Below are positions 11,036-21,672 of a stretch of 64,000 nt of DNA, in pieces. The number at the start of each line of letters is the position of its first letter. Position 1 is the first letter of the stretch. The DNA lies in contig JAIXMN010000027.1 of the NCBI GenBank assembly GCA_025716815.1, positions 248,001-312,000 of the forward strand, read 5' to 3'. Made by a program: the position numbers and the translations under genes. Source of the DNA: Dichotomocladium elegans. Its lineage: Eukaryota; Mucoromycota; Mucoromycetes; Mucorales; Lichtheimiaceae. Below the pieces are notes generated by a model that worked only from the letters and a program-made list of their open reading frames with translations, was not told the origin of the DNA and made no database searches.

Positions 11036-13141
11036 TTATTCCCCACGGCCTCTTTCCCACATGACCTTGAAGAACTTCTTTGGTCTGCGAAATAGAAAAG
11101 TAGTGGTACGGTAAAAGTTCTCCAACGGACCCGGCGTGGCGTCTGCCAGGTCGGGCGGGTTGGGCGACGGCGGCGGCGCAAGCCAAGCCGACGGAGTCGG
11201 CGGGAAAAGGGGAACATTGGACGACGGACATGTGGATTGTTGCTGCTGTCCATTGATTGCAAGATCGACTTGGGGTGGATGGTCAAGAACAAGGGTAGCG
11301 AGGGAAGTGGATGCGTCAGTAGAGGGAAGGCAGGCAGGAAGGGGAATGGCAATATTGTAGTGATTATCTTGTTGGAGAGTCAAGAGCAATGACCGATTGG
11401 ACACTGACAAGATGAGGGTTGCTGTCCATGGAGAGAAATGGGTAGACCAGGGATGGTATGTCGTTGACGGGTATTGGACCAAGACTGTTCCCAACAGTAA
11501 TAGCAGTAGCGATGGAAAAAAACAAACAGGAATGACGGATGAGCAGTTGGGCAAGGCACCAGCGGCCGCATTAGTAAGAGAAGTGGTAGTAGAAGTAGTA
11601 GAAGTACTAGTAGTATTGGCAGCAGAGCTGGAGGAGGGACAATGTGAGCGTATTGCTTTTAGCACCCTTTTTTTCTTCATAGCTTTCTGTCTCGATTGCC
11701 TGAGAATGTTAATTATAACATGGCGATCGAGAGCGGAAAACTGATCGATGGTGAGGATGTTATAAGGAGCAGGTGTTGTAACGCTCGAATTGGCCCACTC
11801 TTTTCCTAACCGCTTTTCCAGGTTCGCATGATCCATCACTGGCCGATGCCTCGCCCCTCGCTGGAATGAGGGGGGCCGTCCAATATCAAGATTGGACTGC
11901 GAGATATCAATGCATCGAATCTTGTATTGAGCTAGTAACTCAGCAAGCTGCGAGCGCCGGTCCGCTACCGATCGGAGCGCGGACGACGATGAAGGCCGAT
12001 TGCCACGTCTTCCGCCAGAGAGGATCGGGATGATGGGGATGGCCAGCCTTTTGAGTAACCATAGTACCGCCAGATCCTCCTCCACCCTGGCATCCTCATC
12101 TGGGTTTAGGATGCTGCCGTCGTAGAAATAAACACAGAGATCGACCCCATTCATTGATTTTTCAGGATAAATGAATCCGTCAAAACCTTCTGCTGAAGGG
12201 GGGCTTGACCTGAAGGGACTGTCAGTAGCCGCAGTTGCTGTTATCCACGGATCTTCGCATTGAAGCCAGAGATAATGCGATATCATTGCATTCAACTTGT
12301 CGTCTCTATCCAGTGACCCAGTTGACCAGGTAAAGTCAGCCTCGATTATGGAGAGCCCATTGTCTTCACATGTCTCCACTATATCGTCATCGCCGTCTTC
12401 AGGTAGGAGACTCATTAGGAGAATATGATGTTTTCTTTCCTTGAAGACGTTGGGGTTACGAAATAAGGAAGAGGAATCATCATGGTTGAAAAGGAATGCA
12501 AGAGCCTTGGAGAGCTTTCTAAAGAGCAAACGTTTGTCTTTTGCTGAGGCAGCACCCATGTACATCACCCGGATATACGTTGGTACTACGAGATTATTGT
12601 CTGCCCCATGATCATCATGACAGCTCTCCAGTGCTTCAATCGCATTCATACGCTGCTCAAGATCTCCCTGTTGGCCTAAAAATTCCAAAAGAGTCTCAGA
12701 CCTGACCTGGCTGCTGTGCCCATTGTCACCCGCGTGGCCGCCACAACTGTTGCCTATGCCATTGTTGCTTCCAGTGTCCTCGTCGCTGGAGGCCAGCTCG
12801 ATTGAATCCCTATCCAGGACAGAATCTGTTGAATCTTCTTGATTTTCTTGTTCCTCAAGTGCGGACAAATCGTCTTGCAGGGCATCGCTCAGAGACAGAT
12901 AATCGACGGGGTAAAGTCTACGGTTCGCGCTGGCACTGGCGGTGGATGATGTAGAATGCCTTGAGGATAGGTGATTGGTGGAGGTGCTCGCCCCATGCGA
13001 CGCCTGAGAGCCAGTCTTTGTTGACTGCGGCGATGGGGCAGAATCGATGTCTGTCAATGCAGTTTTCGTGAGAAAGGGAAGGCGCTCTTTTACGGCAAAA
13101 ATATTACCATCCTCTCCAGGGGAGGAAGGTGACCGTAGCAT
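11036..13141 (-). CDS. Unrecognised 701-residue protein with GTPase-like core and one TM segment
   Basis: A single-exon gene that I do not recognise. Residues 1-180 are Ser/Gly/Asp-rich and probably disordered. Residues about 190-480 look folded: a strand-like start IRVMYMGAASAKDKRLL, then HHILLMSLLPEDGDDD, a block VDLCVYFYDGS, and LAIPIIPILSGG. The order of hydrophobic strands and the DLC…F/IPIIP pattern recall septin- or dynamin-type P-loop proteins, but no GxxxxGK[ST] Walker A is visible. Residues about 480-535 are basic and Ser/Thr-rich. VIPVCFFPSLLLLLLGTVLV (536-555) is a probable membrane span, and the tail ends FRRPKKFFKVMWERGRGE. The start is the first ATG of the long frame. The length and continuity of the ORF make it real; its function is unknown. 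Confidence 0.75.
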   Translation of the reverse strand: MLRSPSSPGEDGNIFAVKERLPFLTKTALTDIDSAPSPQSTKTGSQASHGASTSTNHLSSRHSTSSTASASANRRLYPVDYLSLSDALQDDLSALEEQENQEDSTDSVLDRDSIELASSDEDTGSNNGIGNSCGGHAGDNGHSSQVRSETLLEFLGQQGDLEQRMNAIEALESCHDDHGADNNLVVPTYIRVMYMGAASAKDKRLLFRKLSKALAFLFNHDDSSSLFRNPNVFKERKHHILLMSLLPEDGDDDIVETCEDNGLSIIEADFTWSTGSLDRDDKLNAMISHYLWLQCEDPWITATAATDSPFRSSPPSAEGFDGFIYPEKSMNGVDLCVYFYDGSILNPDEDARVEEDLAVLWLLKRLAIPIIPILSGGRRGNRPSSSSALRSVADRRSQLAELLAQYKIRCIDISQSNLDIGRPPSFQRGARHRPVMDHANLEKRLGKEWANSSVTTPAPYNILTIDQFSALDRHVIINILRQSRQKAMKKKRVLKAIRSHCPSSSSAANTTSTSTTSTTTSLTNAAAGALPNCSSVIPVCFFPSLLLLLLGTVLVQYPSTTYHPWSTHFSPWTATLILSVSNRSLLLTLQQDNHYNIAIPLPACLPSTDASTSLATLVLDHPPQVDLAINGQQQQSTCPSSNVPLFPPTPSAWLAPPPSPNPPDLADATPGPLENFYRTTTFLFRRPKKFFKVMWERGRGE

Positions 13142-14280
13142 TTTTCCTGTTGTATAAGGGAAGAAAGGCGAGGGAGATAGAGTATCACTGTTGAGGAGGG
13201 GGGGAGGTCGTCTGTCACTCCGATGGATATTTTGATATGTCGCTTAGTCGAGGATAGCTTATTCGCCTTCAAGTAAAGCAAAAGAAAGGGTGTATACGAT
13301 TTAATCCAACAACACACGTAAATGTCGGAGGTGCGTGTGAGTTTACGAGATAGTGTAGTGGGGGTGGGGTGGGTGGGATGGGGGGGGGTTGAAGGGTAAA
13401 CCCACACTCCTAGTGAATATGCCCGCTTGCGTACCTTTCAACGGATCAACTCGATGATGGATCGCTGTCAGACCTGTCTAATCACACCAGGGTAGCAGGT
13501 CCAGGCCAGTGCAAGTGGGAAATTAAAGGACGTGAAAGGAAAAGGCCTTCCTGCAGATGTGTGTGTATTGGGGGGGGTGTTGTTGCCGAAAGAGTCAAAA
13601 AGGGCCTTTGAACAAAAGAGTAAGTCCATCGACGGTCTTTGAAACCAACGAATGGGATCAAGTTACGAACTGTGCCACTGAACCCCGTGAACAAAAGGTC
13701 TTACCGTGTGGTTGTGGGGAGCACAAAAATGCATTTACAACAATGCCGATCAGGGTTTAATGTGTTGGACGTGTCATCTATTGTTACTTTCCCAAAGAGG
13801 GCTACATGGTTGCAGTGATGTTCACGCGCCAAAGGGTCGTTTCTATTCAGATGTGAAGTTGGACGGAGAAAAGCAAGCACACTTCTTTCTATTTGTACCA
13901 CCAGTACGATTGTGTTTATTTGCTGCGCATCCAAGTACGTAGGGGCTAATCCTTCTTTCGGTGCCTGGGACCGATTATACTGTGCGTCTAACCGAGCCGA
14001 AGCAACACATACCCCTCGTCTCCCTCCCGGATCCACTGGGTGGATTCATGGATGCAGCCGCAGTTTATGCGAAATGGATTTCCGCCAACCCTGTATTGCT
14101 GATAGCCGGTCACCGATGTAGTCTAAGGAAAGAAAACGATAGACAACTCTCTCCCCATGCCGTCCTGGATAAATTTGACCAAACGTCGGAGTCTTGCCGC
14201 TTTCATTTCAGCCGACTCCATAGGACTTTGGGTTTCTCTTTCCACCCGCAGCCACAACTCAAACCTCACTCCATTGCCGC
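13142..14280. other. Unassigned region with overlapping weak ORFs
   Basis: Between the 701-residue protein gene and the GON7-like gene. Open frames of 60-112 codons exist on both strands (minus 13701-14036; plus 13706-13942 and 13961-14284), but none shows a family signature and I could not connect them with convincing splice sites. Promoters for the two flanking divergent genes must lie here. A short spliced gene cannot be excluded. Confidence 0.3.
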
Positions 14281-14583
14281 ATGACCTTTGCCATTACAGC
14301 TGAATTTACCTCCCCTTTGGAGAATCACAATTTCTCTGCACCCCTTATTGCCGATCCAAATACTACTGACATTCAGCAGTTGACCAGCGCCATCAAAATA
14401 ATGCAAGCTGAGCTTAACCAATATCTGACGAAACGCATGGCGGCCAGTAATGAATCTGCCGACCTCAGCAAGGACGACGACGAAGAGGATGATTATGACG
14501 AAAACGAAAACAATGAAGATACCCTCCAACGACGCGCAGATATTGTGCCTGAAGCCACGCTAAAGAAGCAAAGAACTGCCTAA
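14281..14583 (+). CDS. GON7: GON7-like KEOPS/EKC subunit
   Basis: Small intronless gene of 100 residues. The order of features matches fungal Gon7, the accessory subunit of the KEOPS complex that makes t6A in tRNA: an N-terminal beta strand with a Ser-Pro (ITAEFTSPLENHNFS), a helix LTSAIKIMQAELNQYLTKRM (compare the Gon7 pattern LQ..IN.FLT..M) and an acidic Asp/Glu-rich tail (DDDEEDDYDENE). Gon7 is small and poorly conserved, so the call rests on this pattern alone. The ATG is the only sensible start and upstream sequence is CT-rich. The kelch gene ends on the other strand less than 100 bp downstream. Confidence 0.62.
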   Translation: MTFAITAEFTSPLENHNFSAPLIADPNTTDIQQLTSAIKIMQAELNQYLTKRMAASNESADLSKDDDEEDDYDENENNEDTLQRRADIVPEATLKKQRTA

Positions 14584-14675
14584 GGAAATAAGCATTCACG
14601 TCAAAATAAAACAAGCTGCATGGGTGGGGAAAGAAGAGAGTCTACTCTATTACAGATTATATGGATACCAATTCA

Positions 14676-16640
14676 CTAAATTTCAAAGTTGGTGATCTGG
14701 GGAAGATAAGCGCATGCGCTCAGTTCTAGGATATGAACATCATCAAACACCTCCTTGCTGTCATATCCACCCAAAAGGAATATTCGAGAATCATGGAAGA
14801 CAGCTGCATGGTAGCCACGGGCTGCGATTGGATCACCATAGATAGTGCGTGTTTCCCATGTCATCGAGACTACGGATTGCGCAAAAAAAAATCCATCAGT
14901 CTTTTATTTCTTCTTCTTCTTCTTCTTCGTCTTTGTATATACTTGCCTAGATTGAGCATAAGGACCTGATTGGAATACCTGCTTCCGTCGTGTCCGCCAA
15001 TCACAAAAATATATGATCCTATCAGCAGTGCGGCGTGTGCGAGGCGTGGAATGATACGATCCAGCGTGTCGACTTGAGACCATGTATTGGACACTATTAA
15101 TAAAGGTTCGAATATCAGTCTTACATCGCACATTTTATCCGCAGAAGGATAGATATACCGAGGTCAAGGATGTGTAAATCTCCAAAGCAGGTCTTGCCAT
15201 CGCTTCCGCCATACACGACAAGCTTGTCCTTGACGAGCGTGGTTGTGTGGTAACCGCGTTCATGCGGGGGATTTCCTGTTGGGTTGACGAGATGCCACTC
15301 AAATGGCGTGACGGCTAGATCGAGGATATGGATATCGTTGAGTGCATGAACACCATCGCCTCCCCCAAAAATGACGATCTTGTCGCCTTTCCAAAGGTTG
15401 GCCGTGTGGGCACGGCGAGGCAGGGGCGGCGTGCCAGCCGTCGCTACCTTGGTCCACCGCAAGGTGTCTTGGATGTTTCCAAATAAAGCAAAAATAAAGT
15501 TTAGGAGTAAAGCGCACTGTATCACTTTTGGATTAATTACTTACCAATGTCAAATTGATACACCTCGTTAAAGTAATGGGGTCCATCCCCGCCGCCAAAA
15601 ACATAGAGCTCCTTCCTGCCTGTTTCCTTTCGCTCAACGTACGTCATTGTCTGTGCCCGGGAAGGTGGCGGCGGCCGCCCAGATGTGATTGGCTTGGACC
15701 AGGTCATGCTCTCTGCACAAAACACAAAAGTGAGTTATTGGGTCGGGGTGAGAAGAATTAGCAATTCGCCCCTCGCCGTTGATTATTAAATAAGAGTCCG
15801 ATCACACCTTACCCATATCAAGGACATGGAGGGTATTAAAACAACGTCTTGTATCCGAGCCTCCAAACACGAAAAGGAGATCATCCACCACACAGCATGA
15901 GTGGGCGCGCAAAGGCGGAGCATCCTTGTTTTTTGTGTTGAATGTCACTGCGCGAGACCAGTACATGCCCGAAGCAGGTGCAGGAAGAACCTGCGGATTC
16001 GTTCGAGTCAATTCGAGCGCTGCAGCAACATGATCAGCTACTACCCGGAGACCCGAAGACGAAGAAGAAGACGGTTGCGGCCCGTCGGTGGACTGCTTCT
16101 TTTTTCTACTGTTACCGTTGTGCGGCGCCGCGTTAGTTGGGGTTGAGAGAGCTGTTGATGCTGTTGCAACCGTCGAAATGCTTGTGGTCGAACGCACTCG
16201 TCGAGCTGGCTCGGCTGATGGCGGCGGAGGCGTGGAAGGACGCGATTGATGGTAGGTAGCTGTGACAATGAGTTTGAGACGGGACAGATGATCTAAGAAT
16301 GAGCGTGCTTACTAAACGAAGACGAAGGTGAAAGTGGCATGCGAGGTAGAGACGACATCGAAGGTGGAGAGGAGGATGTGACGCCGTTTCCCTTAGCGCC
16401 AGAACGAAGGAATTGCCGCAAGGATGGTGGAGATGATCCATTAGACGCCTTTGGGAGCTGGAATTCTAGGATATTGACATCGTCGTAACTGGGATTGTCA
16501 GGCGGTAATGTGGGAGATTCGGATAAGTCGATCGTGCTGGATCATTTATCATTAGCCTCGGCCATTTCCTTTTATTGGTCTGATATGCTCAGAAACAAGA
16601 ATGACCCCCCCACTTGCCTCCCATTGCTGCTGGTCACCAT
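14676..16640 (-). CDS. Kelch-repeat beta-propeller protein
   Basis: Seven exons (16618-16640, 16313-16536, 15813-16259, 15545-15712, 15159-15467, 14947-15093, 14676-14869) give 503 residues. The first 170 residues are Ser/Pro/Thr-rich, then come kelch repeats, each with W near the start, RAH/RGYH and GG-D: RAHSCCVVDDLLFVFGGSD, RAQTMTYVERKETG with YVFGGGDG, RRAHTANLWKGDKIVIFGG, RGYHTTTLVKDKLVVYGG, RLAHAALLIGSYIFVIGG and RGYHAAVFHDSRIFLLGG. That is six blades, the usual number for a propeller. It resembles fungal Tea1-type or generic kelch adaptors; I cannot choose. Introns 16537-16617 and 14870-14946 need GC donors (GCAAGT). The four introns between repeats all fall in phase 1 at the same repeat position, after a conserved Gly codon base. 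The ATG-containing first exon (7 codons) is the weakest part. Confidence 0.85.
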
Positions 16641-16812
16641 CTTCGAGAATTAATAAAAGAGAGCTCGATGATGGTAGCAACAGTACTAGCAGAATTAATG
16701 GTGGGAAGAAGAGAAAACGGGTGGGAAGGGCAAAGAAGAAGGGCAAAAAGATTGAAATTAGCTGACATTAGATTCAATAAAATAGAAAAAGGCTTGCGAG
16801 CACATGGACTTG

Positions 16813-17471
16813 TCACACTCTCCACCGATACAACGTCTCTGCAAATTCCTCATCGCCCATAACGCCATTTGGTGCAACGAGATCAAGAGCATCCGCCAAG
16901 ACAGCAGCAAGTGCGTGTCGGCACTGATCGCAACAAATTAAGTAAGGATATTAAGGTCAAAATGGCTTGTTTTTCGCCTTACCATTGTATTATGCTGGTC
17001 ACAAAGTGTAGCACGAAAGAAGTCTGGGCAGGAGCAATAGCGTGGCTGTACCAGACAGGTATGGGAAGGGCACGGACGGTCCGGATAAAACGGCTCGTCC
17101 GACACGCGGAACATTGCACGACCCGCGTGGCAGTTCACCTTTTCCACTTTGTGTGGGTGTGCGTGTATCGTGTGTTATCGGTTGGCGTATATTGAGTAAC
17201 TTGTTTCCTTCTCCCACTTCAGATCCCACCTGCATCATTGTCAATCAGATAGAGCGCTTCATACAATTTGTTCTCAAAGGCCACAAATAACAGATGCGTG
17301 TTCTCGTCAGTCACTACAGCAGGATTCGCTTTCTGTCAGTAGACTATGGCGCAGCATGGGCGATTTGTACGAATGTGAAGGCTACTGCTTGCATTCTTTG
17401 GAGACCGCGATTTCTTGAATGACGGCATCAACAAGGGGGAGTGCATAAGAAACAGCTGTTTCTTCAGCCAT
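16813..17471 (-). CDS. SWS1: SWS1/ZSWIM7-like SWIM-domain recombination protein
   Basis: Four exons (17393-17471, 17230-17328, 16983-17146, 16813-16923) give 150 residues, close to the family's usual 140-240. The diagnostic SWIM zinc motif CxC…CxH is split by an intron: YCSCPDF at the end of exon 3 and MCRHALAAVLADAL at the start of exon 4. Before it, HLLFVAFENKLYEALYLIDND and GRAMFRV match the layout of SWS1. With a RAD51 paralogue partner, SWS1 forms the Shu complex, which assists RAD51 in homologous recombination (family knowledge). The first intron (17329-17392) fits best as GC-AG (donor GCAAGC); a GT choice at 17415 within exon 1 would also keep frame but would delete part of the exon, so this border is provisional. 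The protein ends shortly after the SWIM helix. Confidence 0.78.
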
Positions 17472-18176
17472 TGGAGGGAAAAGAAACGCAGGTGGGTTGG
17501 GATGTATGTAGCGCGCTAGTCAACCTCAGCAAAATATATACCAGTTTCTTCCAACAAAGCCTCACCCGCAGACTCTTTCATTTTCGCCGGAGCTACAACT
17601 CGGGGCAAGCGACTTCAGACAAGCAGTGCATTGGCTATAACAGCCTTTCAGTTTCGGACGCTCCGAAGACACCAAGCCAAAGAAGCCACAGTCATGGGAA
17701 TGCCGAAAAAGGATGAGTCGGATGCATCAAATGATATATGCATGGTCTCTTTTGATCGCTAACGACGGGACCGAACTCTTGGCATTACAGCAAACAATCC
17801 ATTTTTAGCTCGCACTTTCGAGAAGAAAGAAAAAGATCATGTGGTATTTATTTTGTTTTGATTACGCCCAGAATGTCGAGTTCATGTGATAAACTTAGGA
17901 CCTTCGTGTTTTCTCTTGCACTTGAAGGAACGGAAAATGCTTTACTTATTCGCCATAAGTGGGTAAAGATTTAGACGAGAACGGCGAGGAAAATAGTGAA
18001 TTATGTTATGTAGAGTGGCCATCTAATCATCGACGACGAAAAGGGGGGAAGAAGAGGTAGGCAAACGAAATAGGCATTAAAAGAGAGAAGAAATACAGAG
18101 ATAGAAGGACAAAAGACAAAGACTGACATATAGATTACACATCGGGGCTGGAGGGATGCTTTCAAAAGAACAGGAT
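17472..18176. other. Intergenic region with weak plus-strand ORF 17441-17716
   Basis: Lies between the 5' end of the SWS1-like gene and the 3' end of the SUR7-like gene. A 91-codon plus-strand frame contains an Arg-rich stretch (LTRRLFHFRRSYNSG) that resembles a mitochondrial presequence, but it overlaps the SWS1 start on the other strand and nothing recognisable follows. I treat it as unproven. Confidence 0.25.
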
Positions 18177-18927
18177 CTAAGCCTCAGCCTTCGCATTCCA
18201 CACGCGTCTGCCGGGGAAGAAGCAGGTAATGCAGTACCAAAAAGAAGAGAGTAGCAGGGCAACCATGGCACCAAGTGTCATCCACATCGAAGGACCGAGA
18301 TGCCCGTCCGCATCAATCCCGGAGTTACGAGCATTGTTCAGTCCTCTAAGAGAGACGACCATCAGGATAATCCAGACAACAACCATAAGGATGGCAGCAA
18401 TGAACGTGACAATGGACGCAAGGACATCACTTCCACGTCGAAAACCGGTCATGAAGGTGATGAGCATAGCAAAGAACGTGAGGCCAAGACCAATAAAATA
18501 AAGGATAAAGACGGCAAGGAAGACACGGCTGTAGTTTCCGAGGCCAATGTCGACATCGCTGACCGTGCCTGGTTAAATTAAATATATACGATCATTAAGA
18601 TCCTCCTCTTATTGCTTTCTCCACTTGCTCTCCTACATACTCCAGTCAAACGGAGGGTCAGGGCGAGTGCATTGGTTAACGGTATTTCCCTGGCCTGAAC
18701 AATAATTCCTAGAGAGACGATGGATGAGTTCGTGTTCGATCCAAAGTAAGATGAAACCGTATAATTCACCATAAGCCAAAGTCGTAGAAAGTGTTGCCGA
18801 CATTGAGGCGAGCAAAATAAAGATCGCGCAAGAACGGACGATTATAGGTATTGCCGATAATGGTAAAAACTTGCAGAACAAGTGCTGCAAAGTCAAAGAA
18901 GGTAGCGATGAAAGGTAGCAAGGACAT
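18177..18927 (-). CDS. SUR7/PalI-family four-TM plasma-membrane protein
   Basis: Three exons (18770-18927, 18641-18708, 18177-18568) give 205 residues with four hydrophobic spans: FIATFFDFAALVLQVFTIIG at the N-terminus, then a loop holding W-N-Y-C and a second Cys (YCSGQG, QCTRPDPPFDW), then three spans in the C-terminal half (VFLAVFILYFIGLGLTFFAM, IVTFIAAILMVVVWIILMVV and LGAMVALLLSSFWYCITCFF). The W-x-Y-C loop after TM1 and the spacing are those of SUR7/PalI (Rim9) proteins, which act at eisosomes or in ambient-pH signalling in other fungi. I cannot say which. Start and junctions are in phase. A TATA box lies about 50 bp upstream. Confidence 0.82.
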
Positions 18928-18973
18928 TTATCAATGGGTGAAAAGGAAGAGGAAGACGAGTTTGCGCGGGCTC

Positions 18974-18980
18974 TTTTATA
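18974..18980 (-). promoter_or_regulatory. TATA box of the SUR7-like gene
   Basis: On the minus strand this reads TATAAAA, about 47 bp before the ATG at 18927. The position suits a fungal core promoter. Seen by eye only. Confidence 0.5.
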
Positions 18981-20352
18981 CTTTTCGGATCTGGTACTGA
19001 ACAGTAACAGAAGTCAAGTGCGGGGTATGACGAAATAGTGGTAACGCGCGGCAAGTAGTCTACTCTCCCAAAAATAGACTGTCAGTCATGCAAACTCTCT
19101 CCGCCGCGCTTTTGCCAAGGCGACCCTCTTCTTTGATTGACATCATCTCTACCACGCTTAGCTATTTATTATTATCATCTTGTTGATTGCTATCACAACA
19201 CTACACGCTGCATTTGAGCCCTCCGTCCTCTCTCATATACAGAATATTTCTAAGCATCGGGTGTCTTACTTTCTTTTTGTCCAGGTTCACTTGACCTTTT
19301 GAATTTTAAAAGAACGATGCAGCATTGGGAACGAAATTAAAAAAGAAAAAAGGGGGGGTGGACATGCCGTGTGGTACAATACGGAAGGGTTGCCTTCATC
19401 TCTCGTTGATGGATCGGGCAGCGTCTGTTTGGGTTAAGCCGGAAATTCCAGTACAGAAAATGGTTCCCCAGACTAGCTAACCTTTTCCAACTTGGCAATG
19501 GGCTCAACAATTCACGTAGCATCTTATTGTTTTATGGATTTTTGTTCGCGTAGCATATTTACTAATGAACAGACGGTTCCTTGGGCGCATTTTGTATGGT
19601 TTCCAAGCCACCAATTAATAAATAAAATTATTTGCAAATAAAACCCTTATGATTACCCCTCGAGGAGAGAGAGAGAAAGAGAGACACCCACGGTGTTGTA
19701 TGTACGTATACCTTAAATTCAATTACGTACTGCTGTAACCTAAGACTTGAATTGAGCGTCTTCTTGTGTTATCAAAAGATCGTTCTTGCTAAACACTTTA
19801 TCCTTAGGAGTTTGGGAGCCGTTGTCGCACTATGATTGCCATGTTTATAGAAATATTGATATCGTACTACTTCATACATTGTTCCCCTTCAGGAACATTG
19901 TTTTCTAGTTAGCCATTATACTCCATTTGGTGCTACATCGCATCGATTTGCCTCCATGCAAATGTTATCCTACTGCCGTCGAACTCTCAGGAAATACGTA
20001 GGCCATGCTCACATGACTAGCCGGAGTTTAGATGGGTGGATCTACAGATCGTACCATACGGAAACCCAAAATGCAATGCCGATTCGGACAAACTAGGGTA
20101 GCAGGGGGTGGGATCTCCTATCGCATATGTCAACGACAAAAATGTTACCATTCAATGGCTTTTTAAGATTGCGGTGTATTAGCTATATATGCTCTGCGTG
20201 TATGGCATTTACCAGCAGTCGCATATTGTAAGTTTGTTTATAGAGATTTGACTATTATCTTCACTTGGTGGAAGAAGAAAGTTGCAGATAGTAAATACAG
20301 GATAACAATTAGGAGGAATTGGAGGAGAAAGGATGGTACAAAAAATATGCTT
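18981..20352. other. Intergenic, no gene seen
   Basis: About 1.4 kb of AT-rich sequence with a short GA-repeat near 19664-19685. No open frame has coding character on either strand. It would contain the upstream region of the SUR7-like gene and the 3' flank of the next gene. Confidence 0.5.
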
Positions 20353-21672
20353 CTAATCTTTTGCGTTCCAATAATGGAGGACGATGCCAAGGGCAACCAT
20401 GACAGCGATTAGAATTAAACTCACACATGTCATACAGCAATTGACCTGTCCTAGCACATGTGCATTCGCAAGTAAAAGTGAAGGCGAGGATGATCCAAGG
20501 TCCTTAGGGCGACCTTTCTCTGGATCCGTGCTCCTTGTGTGCTTTCGGCAATGAAGCCATGCCCCGATCCACCACAACGGAAAAATAAGAAAACCAAAAA
20601 GAAACAAGGCTGATTGGATCTGGTCCTGGCGCTGCTTATTGCTTTGTCGGACGTGGCCGAGACTGTCCACATGGATTTGATGTTTACCGGACCGTCCCTG
20701 CGCACCGTCGTACCAGAATGCCGAAAATCGGTGTTGATCCTGCTGGTACTGTAGTGACCGCTGCGGTAACACAACGACAGATAGGGATGACGAAAGGCTC
20801 GAAATGGTGGGTGGTCGAACGAATTTCTCTGAGGACCGAAGTACACCTGTTGCTGTGGATCTCTTGCTGTCCAAGACATTGCCATCCTTTTTCAGGTTGT
20901 AGAGACGATGTCGCTGTGGAGGGTGATGTGGGCAAGGTTCGCCATTGGCACAGTTAGAGCACGTGCTGCCTCCGAAGGATGATAAGGAAGACTCCTCGTC
21001 ATTGTCCTCTACATCATACAACACTTCTGGAAGATCTGAGGTAGGAATATCTTCGCGTAGTATCATGGAGGATCGGACAGAAAGTCGGTGAAGTTGTGAA
21101 CTGCTCCCGCCCGCACCCATCCTCCACGAGCTCAAGAGTGCGCTGAAGCTGTTTTGCCTGTTCCGACGCCGAGACCCCTGATTGTGCGGATCTTCGTGAT
21201 GATATCCGCGCAACATTTTATTACTAGGATAGCTAATTCGGTGTCTATCCATCCTGAACGTACGAGAAGGTGGCGGGTAAGACTGCCGCTTAAGCAAAGT
21301 GGCCAGTCGGGTACGATGCAGTTGCTGCTGATGCTGTTGTCGGGCATTACGAAATGTCGTAAAGGACCAACGCCAATTGGATGAGGACGTCGGCGTTGAA
21401 AGGGGGCGCTGTAGGTGTCTCCTATTGTATAGTCGCGGACGCATAGCTAGTTGCGAGTGCAGTGGATGACTTGGGCTAGGTGAGGGTGTAGTGGTCATGT
21501 TAGATGTAGCCGGGAGACCCGATGTCTCTTCCACGGTTGATGTGGGAAGTTGACTGCTGCTACTACCACCGTTGCTGCTTTCATCAGGTGGTTCCTGGAT
21601 GCCTCTGTCGTCAAAGCGATTCTTATGTAGGCGTGGCCATGACAGCAGTGGACGACGTGGTGGTTGTGCCAT
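20353..21672 (-). CDS. Unrecognised Ser/Arg-rich protein with two C-terminal TM segments
   Basis: Single exon, 439 residues from the ATG at 21672. The first 340 residues are low-complexity, rich in Ser, Arg, Gln, His and Pro. A small Cys cluster CSNCANGEPCPHHP lies in the middle. Two hydrophobic spans follow: ALFLFGFLIFPLWWIGAWLH and MTCVSLILIAVMVALGIVLH, separated by a charged loop with DPEKGRPKD. The layout, a long disordered cytosolic part plus a C-terminal hairpin, is seen in many fungal membrane proteins of unknown role. The frame continues upstream to an ATG at 21807, but that extension looks like untranslated or intronic sequence (TTC/TTT-rich), so I prefer 21672. Confidence 0.7.
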   Translation of the reverse strand: MAQPPRRPLLSWPRLHKNRFDDRGIQEPPDESSNGGSSSSQLPTSTVEETSGLPATSNMTTTPSPSPSHPLHSQLAMRPRLYNRRHLQRPLSTPTSSSNWRWSFTTFRNARQQHQQQLHRTRLATLLKRQSYPPPSRTFRMDRHRISYPSNKMLRGYHHEDPHNQGSRRRNRQNSFSALLSSWRMGAGGSSSQLHRLSVRSSMILREDIPTSDLPEVLYDVEDNDEESSLSSFGGSTCSNCANGEPCPHHPPQRHRLYNLKKDGNVLDSKRSTATGVLRSSEKFVRPPTISSLSSSLSVVVLPQRSLQYQQDQHRFSAFWYDGAQGRSGKHQIHVDSLGHVRQSNKQRQDQIQSALFLFGFLIFPLWWIGAWLHCRKHTRSTDPEKGRPKDLGSSSPSLLLANAHVLGQVNCCMTCVSLILIAVMVALGIVLHYWNAKD

